DNA of 64,000 bases from Brachycybe producta. Taxonomy: Eukaryota; Arthropoda; Diplopoda; Playtdesmida; Andrognathidae. Below are positions 1 through 13,576 of the stretch, one piece after another; position 1 is the first letter of the stretch, and the number at the start of each line of letters is the position of its first letter. The notes below the pieces were generated by a model that did no database searches, had not been told where the DNA came from, and saw nothing but the letters and a program-made list of their open reading frames with translations. The translations under genes and the position numbers were made by a program. Where the stretch lies: the NCBI GenBank assembly GCA_036925085.1, contig JAUPFP010000006.1, forward strand, positions 4,801,131 to 4,865,130, given 5' to 3'.

Positions 1-3000
1 GCCACATTATTTCTAAACACCCAGGCAATGTCCTGCAAAGCCAATTTATTTCTTAACTACTAGCAATGTCCTGCAAAGTTACATTATTTCTAAACATACA
101 GGCAATGTCCTGCAAAGCCCATTTATTTCTGACCTACAGGCAATGTCCTGCAAAGCCCATTTATTTCTGACCAACAGGCAATGTCCTGCTACCAAATTTA
201 TTTCTGACCAACAGGCAATGTCCTGCTACCCCATTTATTTCTCACCTACTGGCAATGTCCTGCAAAGCCCATTTATTTCTCACCTACTGGCAAGGTCCTG
301 CAAGGCCACATTATTTCTAAACACCCAGGCAATGTCCTGCAAAGCCAATTTATTTCTTAACTACTAGCAATGTCCTGCAAAGTTACATTATTTCTAAACA
401 TACAGGCAATGTCCTGCAAAGCCCATTTATTTCTGACCTACAGGCAATGTCCTGCAAAGCCCATTTATTTCTGACCTATGGCAATGTAAAGCAAAGCCCA
501 TTTATTTCTGACCTACTGGCAATGTCCAGCAAAGCCCATTTATTTCTGACTGAAAGGCAATGTCCTGCAAAGCCCATTTATTTCTGACTGAAAGGCAATG
601 TCCTGCAAAGCCCATTTATTTCTCACCTACAGGCAATGTCCTGCAAAGCCCATTTATTTCTCACCTACAGGCAATGTCCTGCAAAGCCCATTTATTTCTC
701 ACCTACGGGCAATGTCCTGCAAAACCCATTTATTTCTCACCTACTGGCAATGTCCTGCAAAACCCATTTATTTCTGATGTACTGGCAATGTCCTGCAAAG
801 CCCATTTATTTCTGACCTACTGGCACTGTCCAGCAAAGCCCATTTATATCTGACCTACTGGCACTGTCCAGCAAAGCCCATTTACTGTATATCTGACCTA
901 CTGGCACTGTCCAGCAAAGCCCATTTACTGTATATCTGACCTACTGGCACTGTCCAGCAAAGCCCATTTACTGTATATCTGACCTACTGGCACTGTCCAG
1001 CAAAGCCCATTTACTGTATATCTGACCTACTGGCACTGTCCAGCAAAGCCCATTTACTGTATATCTGACCTACTGGCACTGTCCAGCAAAGCCCATTTAC
1101 TGTATATCTGACCTACTGGCACTGTCCAGCAAAGCCCATTTACTGTATATCTGACCTACTGGCACTGTCCAGCAAAGCCCATTTACTGTATATCTGACCT
1201 ACTGGCACTGTCCAGCAAAGCCCATTTACTGTATATCTGACCTACTGGTACTGTCCAGCAAAGCCCATTTAGTGTATATCTGACCTACTGGTACTGTCCA
1301 GCAAAGCCCATTTACTGTATATCTGACCTACTGGTACTGTCCAGCAAAGCCCATTTACTGTATATCTGACCTACTGGTACTGTCCAGCAAAGCCCATTTA
1401 CTGTATATCTGACCTACTGGTACTGTCCAGCAAAGCCCATTTACTGTATATCTGACCTACTGGCACTGTCCAGCAAAGCCCATTTACTGTATATCTGACC
1501 TACTGGCACTGTCCAGCAAAGCCCATTTACTGTATATCTGACCTACTGGCACTGTCCAGCAAAGCCCATTTACTGTATATCTGACCTACTGGCACTGTCC
1601 AGCAAAGCCCATTTACTGTATATCTGACCTACTGGCACTGTCCAGCAAAGCCCATTTACTGTATATCTGACCTACTGGCACTGTCCAGCAAAGCCCATTT
1701 ATATCTGACCTACTGGCACTGTCCAGCAAAGCCCATTTATATCTGACCTACTGGCACTGTCCAGCAAAGCCCATTTATATCTGACCTACTGGCACTGTCC
1801 AGCAAAGCCCATTTACTGTATATCTGACCTACTGGCACTGTCCAGCAAAGCCCATTTATATCTGACCTACTGGCACTGTATAGCAAAGTCCATTTATATC
1901 TGACCTACTGGCAGTGTCCAGCAAAGCCCATTTACTGTATATATGACCTACTGGCACTGTCCAGCAAAGCCCATTTACTGTATATCTGACCTACTGGCAC
2001 TGTCCAGCAAAGCCCATTTACTGTATATCTGACCTACTGGCACTGTCCAGCAAAGCCCATTTACTGTATATCTGACCTACTGGCACTGTCCAGCAAAGCC
2101 CATTTACTGTATATCTGACCTACTGGCACTGTCCAGCAAAGCCCATTTATATCTGACCTACTGGCACTGTATAGCAAAGTCCATTTATATCTGACCTACT
2201 GGCACTGTCCAGCAAAGCCCATTTACTGTATATCTGACCTACTGGCACTGTCCAGCAAAGCCCATTTATATCTGACCTACTGGCACTGTATAGCAAAGTC
2301 CATTTATATCTGACCTACTGGCACTGTCCAGCAAAGCCCATTTATATCTGACCTACTGGCACTGTCCAGCAAAGCCCATTTACTGTATATCTGACCTACT
2401 GGCACTGTCCAGCAAAGCCCATTTATATCTGACCTACTGGCACTGTATAGCAAAGTCCATTTATATCTGACCTACTGGCAGTGTCCAGCAAAGCCCATTT
2501 ATATCTGACCTACTGGCAGTGTCCAGCAAAGCCCATTTATATCTGACCTACTGGCAGTGTCCAGCAAAGCCCATTTATATCTGACCTACTGGCAGTGTCC
2601 AGCAAAGCCCATTTATATCTGACCTACTGGCAGTGTCCAGCAAAGCCCATTTATATCTGACCTACTGGCAGTGTCCAGCAAAGCCCATTTATATCTGACC
2701 TACTGGCAGTGTCCAGCAAAGCCCATTTATATCTGACCTACTGGCAGTGTCCAGCAAAGCCCATTTATATCTGACCTACTGGCAGTGTCCAGCAAAGCCC
2801 ATTTATATCTGACCTACTGGCAGTGTCCAGCAAAGCCCATTTATATCTGACCTACTGGCAGTGTCCAGCAAAGCCCATTTATATCTGACCTACTGGCAGT
2901 GTCCAGCAAAGCCCATTTATATCTGACCTACTGGCAGTGTCCAGCAAAGCCCATTTATATCTGACCTACTGGCAGTGTCCAGCAAAGCCCATTTATATCT

Positions 3001-6000
3001 GACCTACTGGCAGTGTCCAGCAAAGCCCATTTATATCTGACCTACTGGCAGTGTCCAGCAAAGCCCATTTATATCTGACCTACTGGCAGTGTCCAGCAAA
3101 GCCCATTTATATCTGACCTACTGGCAGTGTCCAGCAAAGCCCATTTATATCTGACCTACTGGCAGTGTCCAGCAAAGCCCATTTATATCTGACCTACTGG
3201 CAGTGTCCAGCAAAGCCCATTTATATCTGACCTACTGGCAGTGTCCAGCAAAGCCCATTTATATCTGACCTACTGGCAGTGTCCAGCAAAGCCCATTTAT
3301 ATCTGACCTACTGGCAGTGTCCAGCAAAGCCCATTTATATCTGACCTACTGGCAGTGTCCAGCAAAGCCCATTTATATCTGACCTACTGGCAGTGTCCAG
3401 CAAAGCCCATTTATATCTGACCTACTGGCAGTGTCCAGCAAAGCCAATTTATATCTGACCTACTGGCAGTGTCCAGCAAAGCCCATTTATATCTGACCTA
3501 CTGGCAGTGTCCAGCAAAGCCCATTTATATCTGACCTACTGGCAGTGTCCAGCAAAGCCCATTTATATCTGACCTACTGGCAGTGTCCAGCAAAGCCCAT
3601 TTATATCTGACCTACTGGCAGTGTCCAGCAAAGCCCATTTATATCTGACCTACTGGCAGTGTCCAGCAAAGCCCATTTATATCTGACCTACTGGCACTGT
3701 CCAGCAAAGCCCATTTACTGTATATCTGACCTACTGGCACTGTCCAGCAAAGCCCATTTACTGTATATCTGACCTACTGGCACTGTCCAGCAAAGCCCAT
3801 TTACTGTATATCTGACCTACTGGCACTGTCCAGCAAAGCCCATTTACTGTATATCTGACCTACTGGCACTGTCCAGCAAAGCCCATTTACTGTATATCTG
3901 ACCTACTGGCACTGTCCAGCAAAGCCCATTTACTGTATATCTGACCTACTGGCACTGTCCAGCAAAGCCCATTTACTGTATATCTGACCTACTGGCACTG
4001 TCCAGCAAAGCCCATTTACTGTATATCTGACCTACTGGCACTGTCCAGCAAAGCCCATTTACTGTATATCTGACCTACTGGCACTGTCCAGCAAAGCCCA
4101 TTTACTGTATATCTGACCTACTGGCACTGTCCAGCAAAGCCCATTTACTGTATATCTGACCTACTGGCACTGTCCAGCAAAGCCCATTTACTGTATATCT
4201 GACCTACTGGCACTGTCCAGCAAAGCCCATTTACTGTATATCTGACCTACTGGCACTGTCCAGCAAAGCCCATTTACTGTATATCTGACCTACTGGCACT
4301 GTCCAGCAAAGCCCATTTACTGTATATCTGACCTACTGGCACTGTCCAGCAAAGCCCATTTACTGTATATCTGACCTACTGGCACTGTCCAGCAAAGCCC
4401 ATTTACTGTATATCTGACCTACTGGCACTGTCCAGCAAAGCCCATTTACTGTATATCTGACCTACTGGCAGTGTCCAGCAAAGCCCATTTATATCTGACC
4501 TACTGGCAGTGTCCAGCAAAGCCCATTTATATCTGACCTACTGGCAGTGTCCAGCAAAGCCCATTTATATCTGACCTACTGGCAGTGTCCAGCAAAGCCC
4601 ATTTATATCTGACCTACTGGCAGTGTCCAGCAAAGCCCATTTATATCTGACCTACTGGCAGTGTCCAGCAAAGCCCATTTATATCTGACCTACTGGCAGT
4701 GTCCAGCAAAGCCCATTTATATCTGACCTACTGGCAGTGTCCAGCAAAGCCCATTTATATCTGACCTACTGGCAGTGTCCAGCAAAGCCCATTTATATCT
4801 GACCTACTGGCAGTGTCCAGCAAAGCCCATTTATATCTGACCTACTGGCAGTGTCCAGCAAAGCCCATTTATATCTGACCTACTGGCAGTGTCCAGCAAA
4901 GCCCATTTATATCTGACCTACTGGCAGTGTCCAGCAAAGCCCATTTATATCTGACCTACTGGCAGTGTCCAGCAAAGCCCATTTATATCTGACCTACTGG
5001 CAGTGTCCAGCAAAGCCCATTTATATCTGACCTACTGGCAGTGTCCAGCAAAGCCCATTTATATCTGACCTACTGGCAGTGTCCAGCAAAGCCCATTTAT
5101 ATCTGACCTACTGGCAGTGTCCAGCAAAGCCCATTTATATCTGACCTACTGGCAGTGTCCAGCAAAGCCCATTTATATCTGACCTACTGGCAGTGTCCAG
5201 CAAAGCCCATTTATATCTGACCTACTGGCAGTGTCCAGCAAAGCCCATTTATATCTGACCTACTGGCAGTGTCCAGCAAAGCCCATTTATATCTGACCTA
5301 CTGGCAGTGTCCAGCAAAGCCCATTTATATCTGACCTACTGGCAGTGTCCAGCAAAGCCCATTTATATCTGACCTACTGGCAGTGTCCAGCAAAGCCCAT
5401 TTATTTCTGACCTACTGGCAGTGTCCAGCAAAGCCCATTTATTTCTGACCTACTGGCAGTGTCCAGCAAAGCCCATTTATTTCTGACCTACTGGCAGTGT
5501 CCAGCAAAGCCCATTTATTTCTGACCTACTGGCAGTGTCCAGCAAAGCCCATTTATTTCTGACCTACTGGCAGTGTCCAGCAAAGCCCATTTATTTCTGA
5601 CCTACTGGCAGTGTCCAGCAAAGCCCATTTATTTCTGACCTACTGGCAGTGTCCAGCAAAGCCCATTTATATCTGACCTACTGGCAGTGTCCAGCAAAGC
5701 CCATTTATATCTGACCTACTGGCAGTGTCCAGCAAAGCCCATTTATTTCTGACCTACTGGCAGTGTCCAGCAAAGCCCATTTATTTCTGACCTACTGGCA
5801 GTGTCCAGCAAAGCCCATTTATTTCTGACCTACTGGCAGTGTCCAGCAAAGCCCATTTATTTCTGACCTACTGGCAGTGTCCAGCAAAGCCCATTTATTT
5901 CTGACCTACTGGCAGTGTCCAGCAAAGCCCATTTATTTCTGACCTACTGGCAGTGTCCAGCAAAGCCCATTTATTTCTGACCTACTGGCAGTGTCCAGCA

Positions 6001-9000
6001 AAGCCCATTTATTTCTGACCTACTGGCAGTGTCCAGCAAAGCCCATTTATTTCTGACCTACTGGCAGTGTCCTGCAAAGCCCATTTATTTCTAAACTAAC
6101 GGCAGTGTCCTGCAAAGCCATTTTATTTCAAAACTAACGGCAGTGTCCTGCAAAGCCATTTTATTTCAAAACTAACGGCAGTGTCCTGCAAAGCCATTTT
6201 ATTTCAAAACTAACGGCCGTGTCCTGCAAAGCCATTTTATTTCAAAACTAACGGCCGTGTCCTGCAAAGCCATTTTATTTCAAAACTAACGGCCGTGTCC
6301 TGCAAAGCCATTTTATTTCTAAACTAAAGGCAATGTATTGCAAAGTCATTTTCTTTCTAAACTAAAGGCAATGTATTGCAAAGTCATTTTCTTTCTAAAC
6401 TAAAGGCAATGTCCTGCAAAGCCATTTTATTTCAAAACTAAAGGCAATGTCCTGCAAAGCCATTTTATTTCAAAACTAACGGCAATGTCCTGCAAAGCCA
6501 TTTTATTTCTAAACTAAAGGCAATGTATTGCAAAGCCATTTTATTTCTAAACTAAAGGCAATGTCCTGTAAAGCCATTTTATTTCAAAACTAATGGCAAT
6601 GTCCTGCAAAGCCATTTTATTTCTAAACTAAAGGCAATGTATTGCAAAGCCATTTTATTTCTAAACTAAAGGCAATGTCCTGCAAAGCCATTTTATTTCA
6701 AAACTAACGGCAATGTCCTGCAAAGCCATTTTATTTCTAAACTAAAGGCAATGTATTGCAAAGCCATTTTATTTCTTAACTAAAGGCAATGTCCTGCAAA
6801 GCCATTTTATTTCTAAACTAAAGGCAATGTCCTGCAAAGCCATTTTATTTCTAAACTAAAGGCAATGTATTGCAAAGCCATTTTATTTCTTAACTAAAGG
6901 CAATGTCCTGCAAAGCCATTTTATTTCTAAACTAAAGGGAATGTATTGCAAAGCCATTTTATTTCTAAACTAAAGGCAATGTCCTGCAAAGCCATTTTAT
7001 TTCAAAACTAACGGCAATGTCCTGCAAAGCCATTTTATTTCAAAACTAACGGCAATGTCCTGCAAAGCCATTTTATTTCAAAACTAACGGCAATGTCCTG
7101 CAAAGCCATTTTATTTCAAAACTAACGGCAATGTCCTGCAAAGCCATTTTATTTCAAAACTAACGGCAATGTCCTGCAAAGCCATTTTATTTCTAAACTA
7201 AAGGCAATGTATTGCAAAGCCATTTTATTTCTTAACTAAAGGCAATGTCCTGCAAAGCCATTTTATTTCTAAACTAAAGGCAATGTATTGCAAAGCCATT
7301 TTATTTCTAAACTAAAGGCAATGTCCTGCAAAGCCATTTTATTTCAAAACTAACGGCAATGTCCTGCAAAGCCATTTTATTTCAAAACTAACGGCAATGT
7401 CCTGCAAAGCCATTTTATTTCAAAACTAACGGCAATGTCCTGCAAAGCCATTTTATTTCAAAACTAACGGCAATGTCCTGCAAAGCCATTTTATTTCAAA
7501 ACTAACGGCAATGTCCTGCAAAGCCATTTTATTTCTAAACTAAAGGCAATGTATTGCAAAGCCATTTTATTTCTAAACTGAAGGCAATGTCCTGCAAAGC
7601 CATTTTATTTCAAAACTAACGGCAATGTCCTGCAAAGCCATTTTATTTCAAAACTAACGGCAATGTCCTGCAAAGCCATTTTATTTCTAAACTAAAGGCA
7701 ATGTATTGCAAAGCCATTTTATTTCTAAACTAAAGGCAATGTATTGCAAAGCCATTTTATTTCTAAACTAAAGGCAATGTCCTGCAAAGCCATTTTATTT
7801 CAAAACTAACGGCAATGTCCTGCAAAGCCATTTTATTTCAAAACTAACGGCAATGTCCTGCAAAGCCATTTTATTTCAAAACTAACGGCAATGTCCTGCA
7901 AAGCCATTTTATTTCAAAACTAACGGCAATGTCCTGCAAAGCCATTTTATTTCTAAACTAAAGGCAATGTATTGCAAAGCCATTTTATTTCTTAACTAAA
8001 GGCAATGTCCTGCAAAGCCATTTTATTTCTAAACTAAAGGCAATGTATTGCAAAGCCATTTTATTTCTTAACTAAAGGCAATGTCCTGCAAAGCCATTTT
8101 ATTTCTAAACTAAAGGCAATGTATTGCAAAGCCATTTTATTTCTAAACTAAAGGCAATGTCCTGCAAAGCCATTTTATTTCAAAACTAACGGCAATGTCC
8201 TGCAAAGCCATTTTATTTCAAAACTAACGGCAATGTCCTGCAAAGCCATTTTATTTCAAAACTAACGGCAATGTCCTGCAAAGCCATTTTATTTCTAAAC
8301 TAAAGGCAATGTATTGCAAAGCCATTTTATTTCTTAACTAAAGGCAATGTCCTGCAAAGCCATTTTATTTCTAAACTAAAGGCAATGTATTGCAAAGCCA
8401 TTTTATTTCTAAACTAAAGGCAATGTCCTGCAAAGCCATTTTATTTCAAAACTAACGGCAATGTCCTGCAAAGCCATTTTATTTCAAAACTAACGGCAAT
8501 GTCCTGCAAAGCCATTTTATTTCAAAACTAACGGCAATGTCCTGCAAAGCCATTTTATTTCAAAACTAACGGCAATGTCCTGCAAAGCCATTTTATTTCA
8601 AAACTAACGGCAATGTCCTGCAAAGCCATTTTATTTCTAAACTAAAGGCAATGTATTGCAAAGCCATTTTATTTCTAAACTGAAGGCAATGTCCTGCAAA
8701 GCCATTTTATTTCAAAACTAACGGCAATGTCCTGCAAAGCCATTTTATTTCAAAACTAACGGCAATGTCCTGCAAAGCCATTTTATTTCTAAACTAAAGG
8801 CAATGTATTGCAAAGCCATTTTATTTCTAAACTAAAGGCAATGTATTGCAAAGCCATTTTATTTCTAAACTAAAGGCAATGTCCTGCAAAGCCATTTTAT
8901 TTCAAAACTAACGGCAATGTCCTGCAAAGCCATTTTATTTCAAAACTAACGGCAATGTCCTGCAAAGCCATTTTATTTCAAAACTAACGGCAATGTCCTG

Positions 9001-9811
9001 CAAAGCCATTTTATTTCAAAACTAACGGCAATGTCCTGCAAAGCCATTTTATTTCTAAACTAAAGGCAATGTATTGCAAAGCCATTTTATTTCTTAACTA
9101 AAGGCAATGTCCTGCAAAGCCATTTTATTTCTAAACTAAAGGCAATGTATTGCAAAGCCATTTTATTTCTTAACTAAAGGCAATGTCCTGCAAAGCCATT
9201 TTATTTCTAAACTAAAGGCAATGTATTGCAAAGCCATTTTATTTCTAAACTAAAGGCAATGTCCTGCAAAGCCATTTTATTTCAAAACTAACGGCAATGT
9301 CCTGCAAAGCCATTTTATTTCAAAACTAACGGCAATGTCCTGCAAAGCCATTTTATTTCAAAACTAACGGCAATGTCCTGCAAAGCCATTTTATTTCTAA
9401 ACTAAAGGCAATGTATTGCAAAGCCATTTTATTTCTTAACTAAAGGCAATGTCCTGCAAAGCCATTTTATTTCTAAACTAAAGGCAATGTATTGCAAAGC
9501 CATTTTATTTCTAAACTAAAGGCAATGTCCTGCAAAGCCATTTTATTTCAAAACTAAAGGCAATGTCCTGCAAAGCCATTTTATTTCAAAACTAACGGCA
9601 ATGTCCTGCAAAGCCATTTTATTTCAAAACTAACGGCAATGTCCTGCAAAGCCATTTTATTTCAAAACTAACGGCAATGTCCTGCAAAGCCATTTTATTT
9701 CTAAACTAAAGGCAATGTCCTGCAAAGCCATTTTATTTCAAAACTAACGGCAATGTCCAACAAAGCCATTTTATTTCAAAACTAACGACAATGTCCTGCA
9801 AAGCCATTTTA
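1..9811. repeat. Satellite array of 38-bp and 43-bp tandem units
   Basis: About 250 head-to-tail copies of a unit of the form GGCARTGTCCWGCAAAGCC followed by an AT-rich half. Most units are 38 bp. A 43-bp form carries an extra CTGTA in the AT-rich half. Zones are sharply separated: about 1-815 (diverged AATGTCCTGC type), 815-2470 (mixed 38 and 43 bp, CACTGTCCAGC), 2470-3690 (38 bp, CAGTGTCCAGC), 3690-4465 (43 bp), 4465-5400 (38 bp, TATATCTG), 5400-6070 (38 bp, TATTTCTG), 6070-9811 (38 bp, CCATTTTATTTC with AACTAACGG or AACTAAAGG junctions). The array begins before the window and stops abruptly at 9811. Because 38 is not a multiple of 3, open frames inside it are incidental. There are no conserved long spacers, so it is not a CRISPR array. 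Confidence 0.97.
7060..9742. repeat. Higher-order repeat of 1102 bp (29 x 38) within the satellite
   Basis: The order of unit variants repeats with a period of 1102 bp. The rare junction CTAAACTGAAGG occurs at 7573 and again at 8675, exactly 1102 bp apart. Segments beginning 7201, 7621, 7921 and 8041 match those beginning 8303, 8723, 9023 and 9143. About two and a half copies are present. A few single-base differences appear near the right end, for example CTAAAGG against CTAACGG around 9560. This implies recent block duplication rather than gradual unit-by-unit spread. Confidence 0.85.
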
Positions 9812-10285
9812 GGCCCCTTCAAACGCAATATTTCTTACTTTTGGATTGTGATTTAGTAGTTAGACGTTGCCTTCCCTCCTTGATTAAAGACCTACTTTCA
9901 ATGTGTAAACATAGTTATGTGCGTGGAATATAATGAATAGTAAAAAGAAAATTAAGTAATAAAACTGCACAGAAATCCGTACAATTTTGTATTTTGGCGA
10001 CTCAACCCCCTTAATATTTAACTTAAAAACTATGAAAATAAAAAAAATGTTTTCCAAACTTTGTCATCAGATGAAAGGAGTTGTTGGTCAGAAATGCATT
10101 TAACATCAAAGGAATTATTTTCAAAGCCCTTTTTTCAAAGAACTGTCACCTTTATAAATAAGAAAAAAAATTCATTAATATTTTTCTTTGTTAGTCTTTA
10201 TTCTTTAATATGTTGTATACTCGTTTTTATTGAACAAAAAAAATTCCACAGACAAAATGACGATGGTTTCCGACAGTTAAATACA
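9812..10285. other. Unique-looking AT-rich spacer, no gene seen
   Basis: The satellite stops inside a unit and changes directly to AT-rich sequence with no terminal repeat or duplication that I can see. The only open frame starts on a non-ATG codon and runs into the adjacent transposon fragment, so I do not call it a gene. Confidence 0.5.
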
Positions 10286-10535
10286 GGGACGTCATTTGGG
10301 GTGGGGCAAGGGGGGCATTTGCCCCCCCTGAAAAACCATTGTTATTACAATCAGTATATACATATGTTATAACTAGAGTTTGTGCATATTTTTTTCAAAT
10401 TTCTTGCAAATATAAATAAATTCATCAAAACCCAATTTGTATTAAGTGGCAATATGCACACGTCTTGCAGCAGTGGCCTGAATACATACAAAAAATGGTC
10501 AAGTTTTGCCCCTCCTATGAAATTATTAAACTAAT
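10286..10535. mobile_element. hAT element fragment related to the one at 15294
   Basis: It begins CAGGGACGTCATTTGGGG followed by a G-rich then C-rich stretch ending CCCCCTGAAAAA, the same left terminus as the 1.1-kb hAT at 15294. About 200 bp later (10493-10525) lies TGGTCAAGTTTTGCCCC, matching the subterminal right end of that element (TGGTCAGGTTTTGCCCC at 16347). The right terminal inverted repeat itself is missing, and the array of repeats at 10541 follows, so this copy is truncated. Confidence 0.6.
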
Positions 10536-11567
10536 AAAAGAAACTCTGAAAAAGACGCATCACTCTCATAGATTAACATGAAAAATTTTGGCGGGAAAAA
10601 TCAAACCGCCAAAAAAAGTAGTGCCACGCTCTAAAGCCTTGTATCGACTTGTTGCCCTTTAGCGTATCGTATCACCGTTGCTTACATGCTACTGGATGTT
10701 TCTCGTATCATCAATGCGTTGCGTTTCAAAATGTACGATACGAGATTGCAGAAGTCCCCGTTTCATCCAGTTCTCAAAAGCGAATAAACAAATATTGTAG
10801 AACGAAGTGACCGAGCACGCAGCCCGTTTCAACTTACTCTACCGCGTATCGTATCACTTCCTTTGATGTGACGGGAGGGGGGGGGGGGGAAACCCGACAA
10901 ATTACCGATTAGGTTCGTTGCATTTCTTTGTATCATATTTAGATACAGAACGATGCTACGCTAGCTGTATCCATTGATACGGATCGGGGATACGCAGAAA
11001 TACAACAAGTGGATACCCGGCATGACAAAACATGAAGGGAGAGGGTGGGATAGAAAGGGTGGGGGGAAATTCCATTTGCAAGAAATGCAAACATTAAAAC
11101 CATAAAATTTGTTCTCAATCTGGTCTTTCAACAATTTAACAGAAAAAAAACATATGCCTCTTTTTTTTTTCAAATACGAATAAAATTGTTTCAACAAAAA
11201 TAATTGACCTAATAAGTAACTACCGCTACAAATTCATGAAAAATCTGAAAAAGAGGACTCCAAAAAAAATGTCCCCAAAAACCACTCCGCCAAATTACGT
11301 CATTCCCATAAGATAACGTAAAGATTTTTCTGCAAGAAGAAAGAAAGTAGTGCAGGCCTCTCTGTCAGTGAAGGAGGAAATGTGTTACCATGGTAACCGA
11401 AAAAAAAGTTTCATCTTTTTCTTCTTCATTTTTAAAATAAATGTTATTCACACCAAGACATTTCAGAATCATTTCTCATAAAGACAATCTATTTTATTTT
11501 ATCTTTTAGTATGTTTTTCCTCTTAGTTTTCAAGCCATTCATTCTAGCCATCAGAAAGTTTTATAGA

Positions 11568-11597
11568 AAAACTACCGAGTATTTACTCGGTAGTTTT
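11568..11597. other. Perfect hairpin, 14-bp arms
   Basis: AAAACTACCGAGTA, two T residues, then its exact reverse complement. It lies inside the first copy of the complex repeat. A transcript would form a very stable stem. It is followed by ATAAAAG and no further structure that I can assign. Confidence 0.8.
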
Positions 11598-13539
11598 AAT
11601 AAAAGCGCCACAACATAACAAATGAATGAATGTAATAAAATATGGCATCCACCTCTTGTCGCTAACCAAAAGATGATCCAGAAGTTACAAACATCAAAAA
11701 TAGCGCTTTCTTTTCCTCATTTATAAAAGCAAGGTTTATAAATAGAGGTAACTCAACTAAGAGCTCTTCCTACAGAACATTTCGTGCCATCGTTAATTGT
11801 GGCCAATAGATGGCGCAAACTGTACTTAGGACTTCAGTTACAATACGATTAAATGATCACTTTTAACGTGTTTTTCTAACATCAAAATTTATCTTGAGAA
11901 TAAGCATAGGAATAAGACAAAACTTAGATAAGTTTATAAACGTAAAGCCACTTCAATGACTTCATATTAGAAAAAAACTTCCAAAAGTGATTGACGAATC
12001 GTCTGCTTTTTGAAGCTAGAATGAAGAGTTAATTGCTAAAAAATGCCATTCATTTTTTTGTATGTTCATTGGAACCTATTGTAACTGAGGCACTAAATAC
12101 AGTTTGTACCCTCTATTGTACTCTCACAAAATAAATAAAATTTTAAAAAGATTTGGTAATTATTATTAAAAGTGTTTTCAGATTGAACTTTTAATTAAAA
12201 GTTCAGTATAAAAAAGCGCATTTATATTATTTTATATTATTATATTTACATAAACAATTGAAATTATTAAACTAATAATTAAAAAAAATTAAAAATAAAA
12301 AATTGACTTACATTAGAAATGATGAATGAATAAAATCTTTGAGTATATAACGAAGAGACACAGTTGACACATCCAAAGCAGACGACCGATGAACAAAGAA
12401 TGAAGTTCACGAACCATGAAACTCTGAAAAAGACGCATCACTCTCATAGATTAAAACGTGAAATCTTGGCGGGAAAATCAAACCGCCAAAAAAAATAGTG
12501 CCACACTCTGAAAGATCTCAAGAAGAGGACCCCCCCCCCCCCCCAAAAAAAAAAAGTCCCCAAAAACCACTCCGCCAATTTACGTCATTCACATAAGATA
12601 ACGTAAAAATTTTTTGCAAGAAGAAAGAAAGTAGTGCCGGCCTCTCTGTCAGTGAAGGAGGAAATGTGTTACCATGGTAACCGAAAAAAAAAGTTTCATT
12701 TTGTTTTTCTTCACTTTTAACGCGTTTTTCTAACATCAAATTTTATCTTGAGAATAAGGATAGGAATAAGAAAAAACTAAGATAAGTTGATAAAGGCAAA
12801 GCAACTCCATGTTAGAAAAAAAACTTCTAAAAGTGATTGATGAATCGTCTGCTTTTTGAAGCTAGAATGAAGTGTATGTTCATTGGGCCCTATTTTAACT
12901 GAGGCACTAAATACAGTTTGTACCCTCACAAAATAAATAAAATTTTAAAAAAGATTTCGTAATTATTATTAAAAGTGTGTTTCCAGATTGAACTTTTAAT
13001 TAAAAGTTCAGTATAAAAAAGCGCATTTATATTATCTTAAGATTCGATCTAAATACACTAATTAATAATCTCCATAAACATTGAAATTATTAAACTAATA
13101 ATTAAAAAAATTAAAAATAAAAACTTGACTTACATTAGAAAATGATGAACGAATAACATCTTTGATTGTACAACGAAGAGACACAGACGACACCTGCAAA
13201 GCAGACGACCGACGAACAAAGAATGACGTTCACAACCAAAGAAACTCTGAAAAAGACGCATCACTCTCATAGATTAACATGAGAAATTTTGGCGGGAAAA
13301 ATAAAACCGCCAAAAAAAGTAGTCCCACGCTCTAAAGCCTTGTATCGACTTGTTGCGCTTTAGCATATTGTATCACCATTGCGTATCATTCACCGATACG
13401 GTGTACACGCTATTCGATGCACTTACCGCTATAAATTCAGCAAAGATCTCAATAAGCAATGGCGCTCTTCCTAATCACATTTTTATAATAAAGATGAATT
13501 ATAAACTGGTAATTTTCAAACTCTCAAAAGTAGTGCCAC

Positions 13540-13576
13540 CTTAGACTACTACTTTACAGTAAAGTAGTAGTCTAAG
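13540..13576. other. Perfect hairpin, 18-bp arms and one-base loop
   Basis: CTTAGACTACTACTTTAC, one A, then the exact reverse complement ending CTAAG. It could be the terminal hairpin of a small mobile element, but no matching 5' end is seen. The CTAAG is part of the arm rather than downstream of it, which argues against a Helitron end. Confidence 0.8.

Noticed and set aside
143-853. Open frames reading MSCKAHLFL and LQSPFISHL repeats in the satellite
   Set aside because: They follow the 38-bp tandem unit, which is not a multiple of three, so frames close by drift. There is no start context or splice signal. They are a by-product of the repeat.
1-9811. CRISPR-like regular array
   Set aside because: Units are contiguous near-identical tandem copies without unique spacers, and the DNA is clearly animal nuclear.
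13540-13576. Helitron 3' end
   Set aside because: The hairpin is perfect but the CTAAG is inside the arm, no CTRR follows at the usual distance, and no 5' TC end was found.
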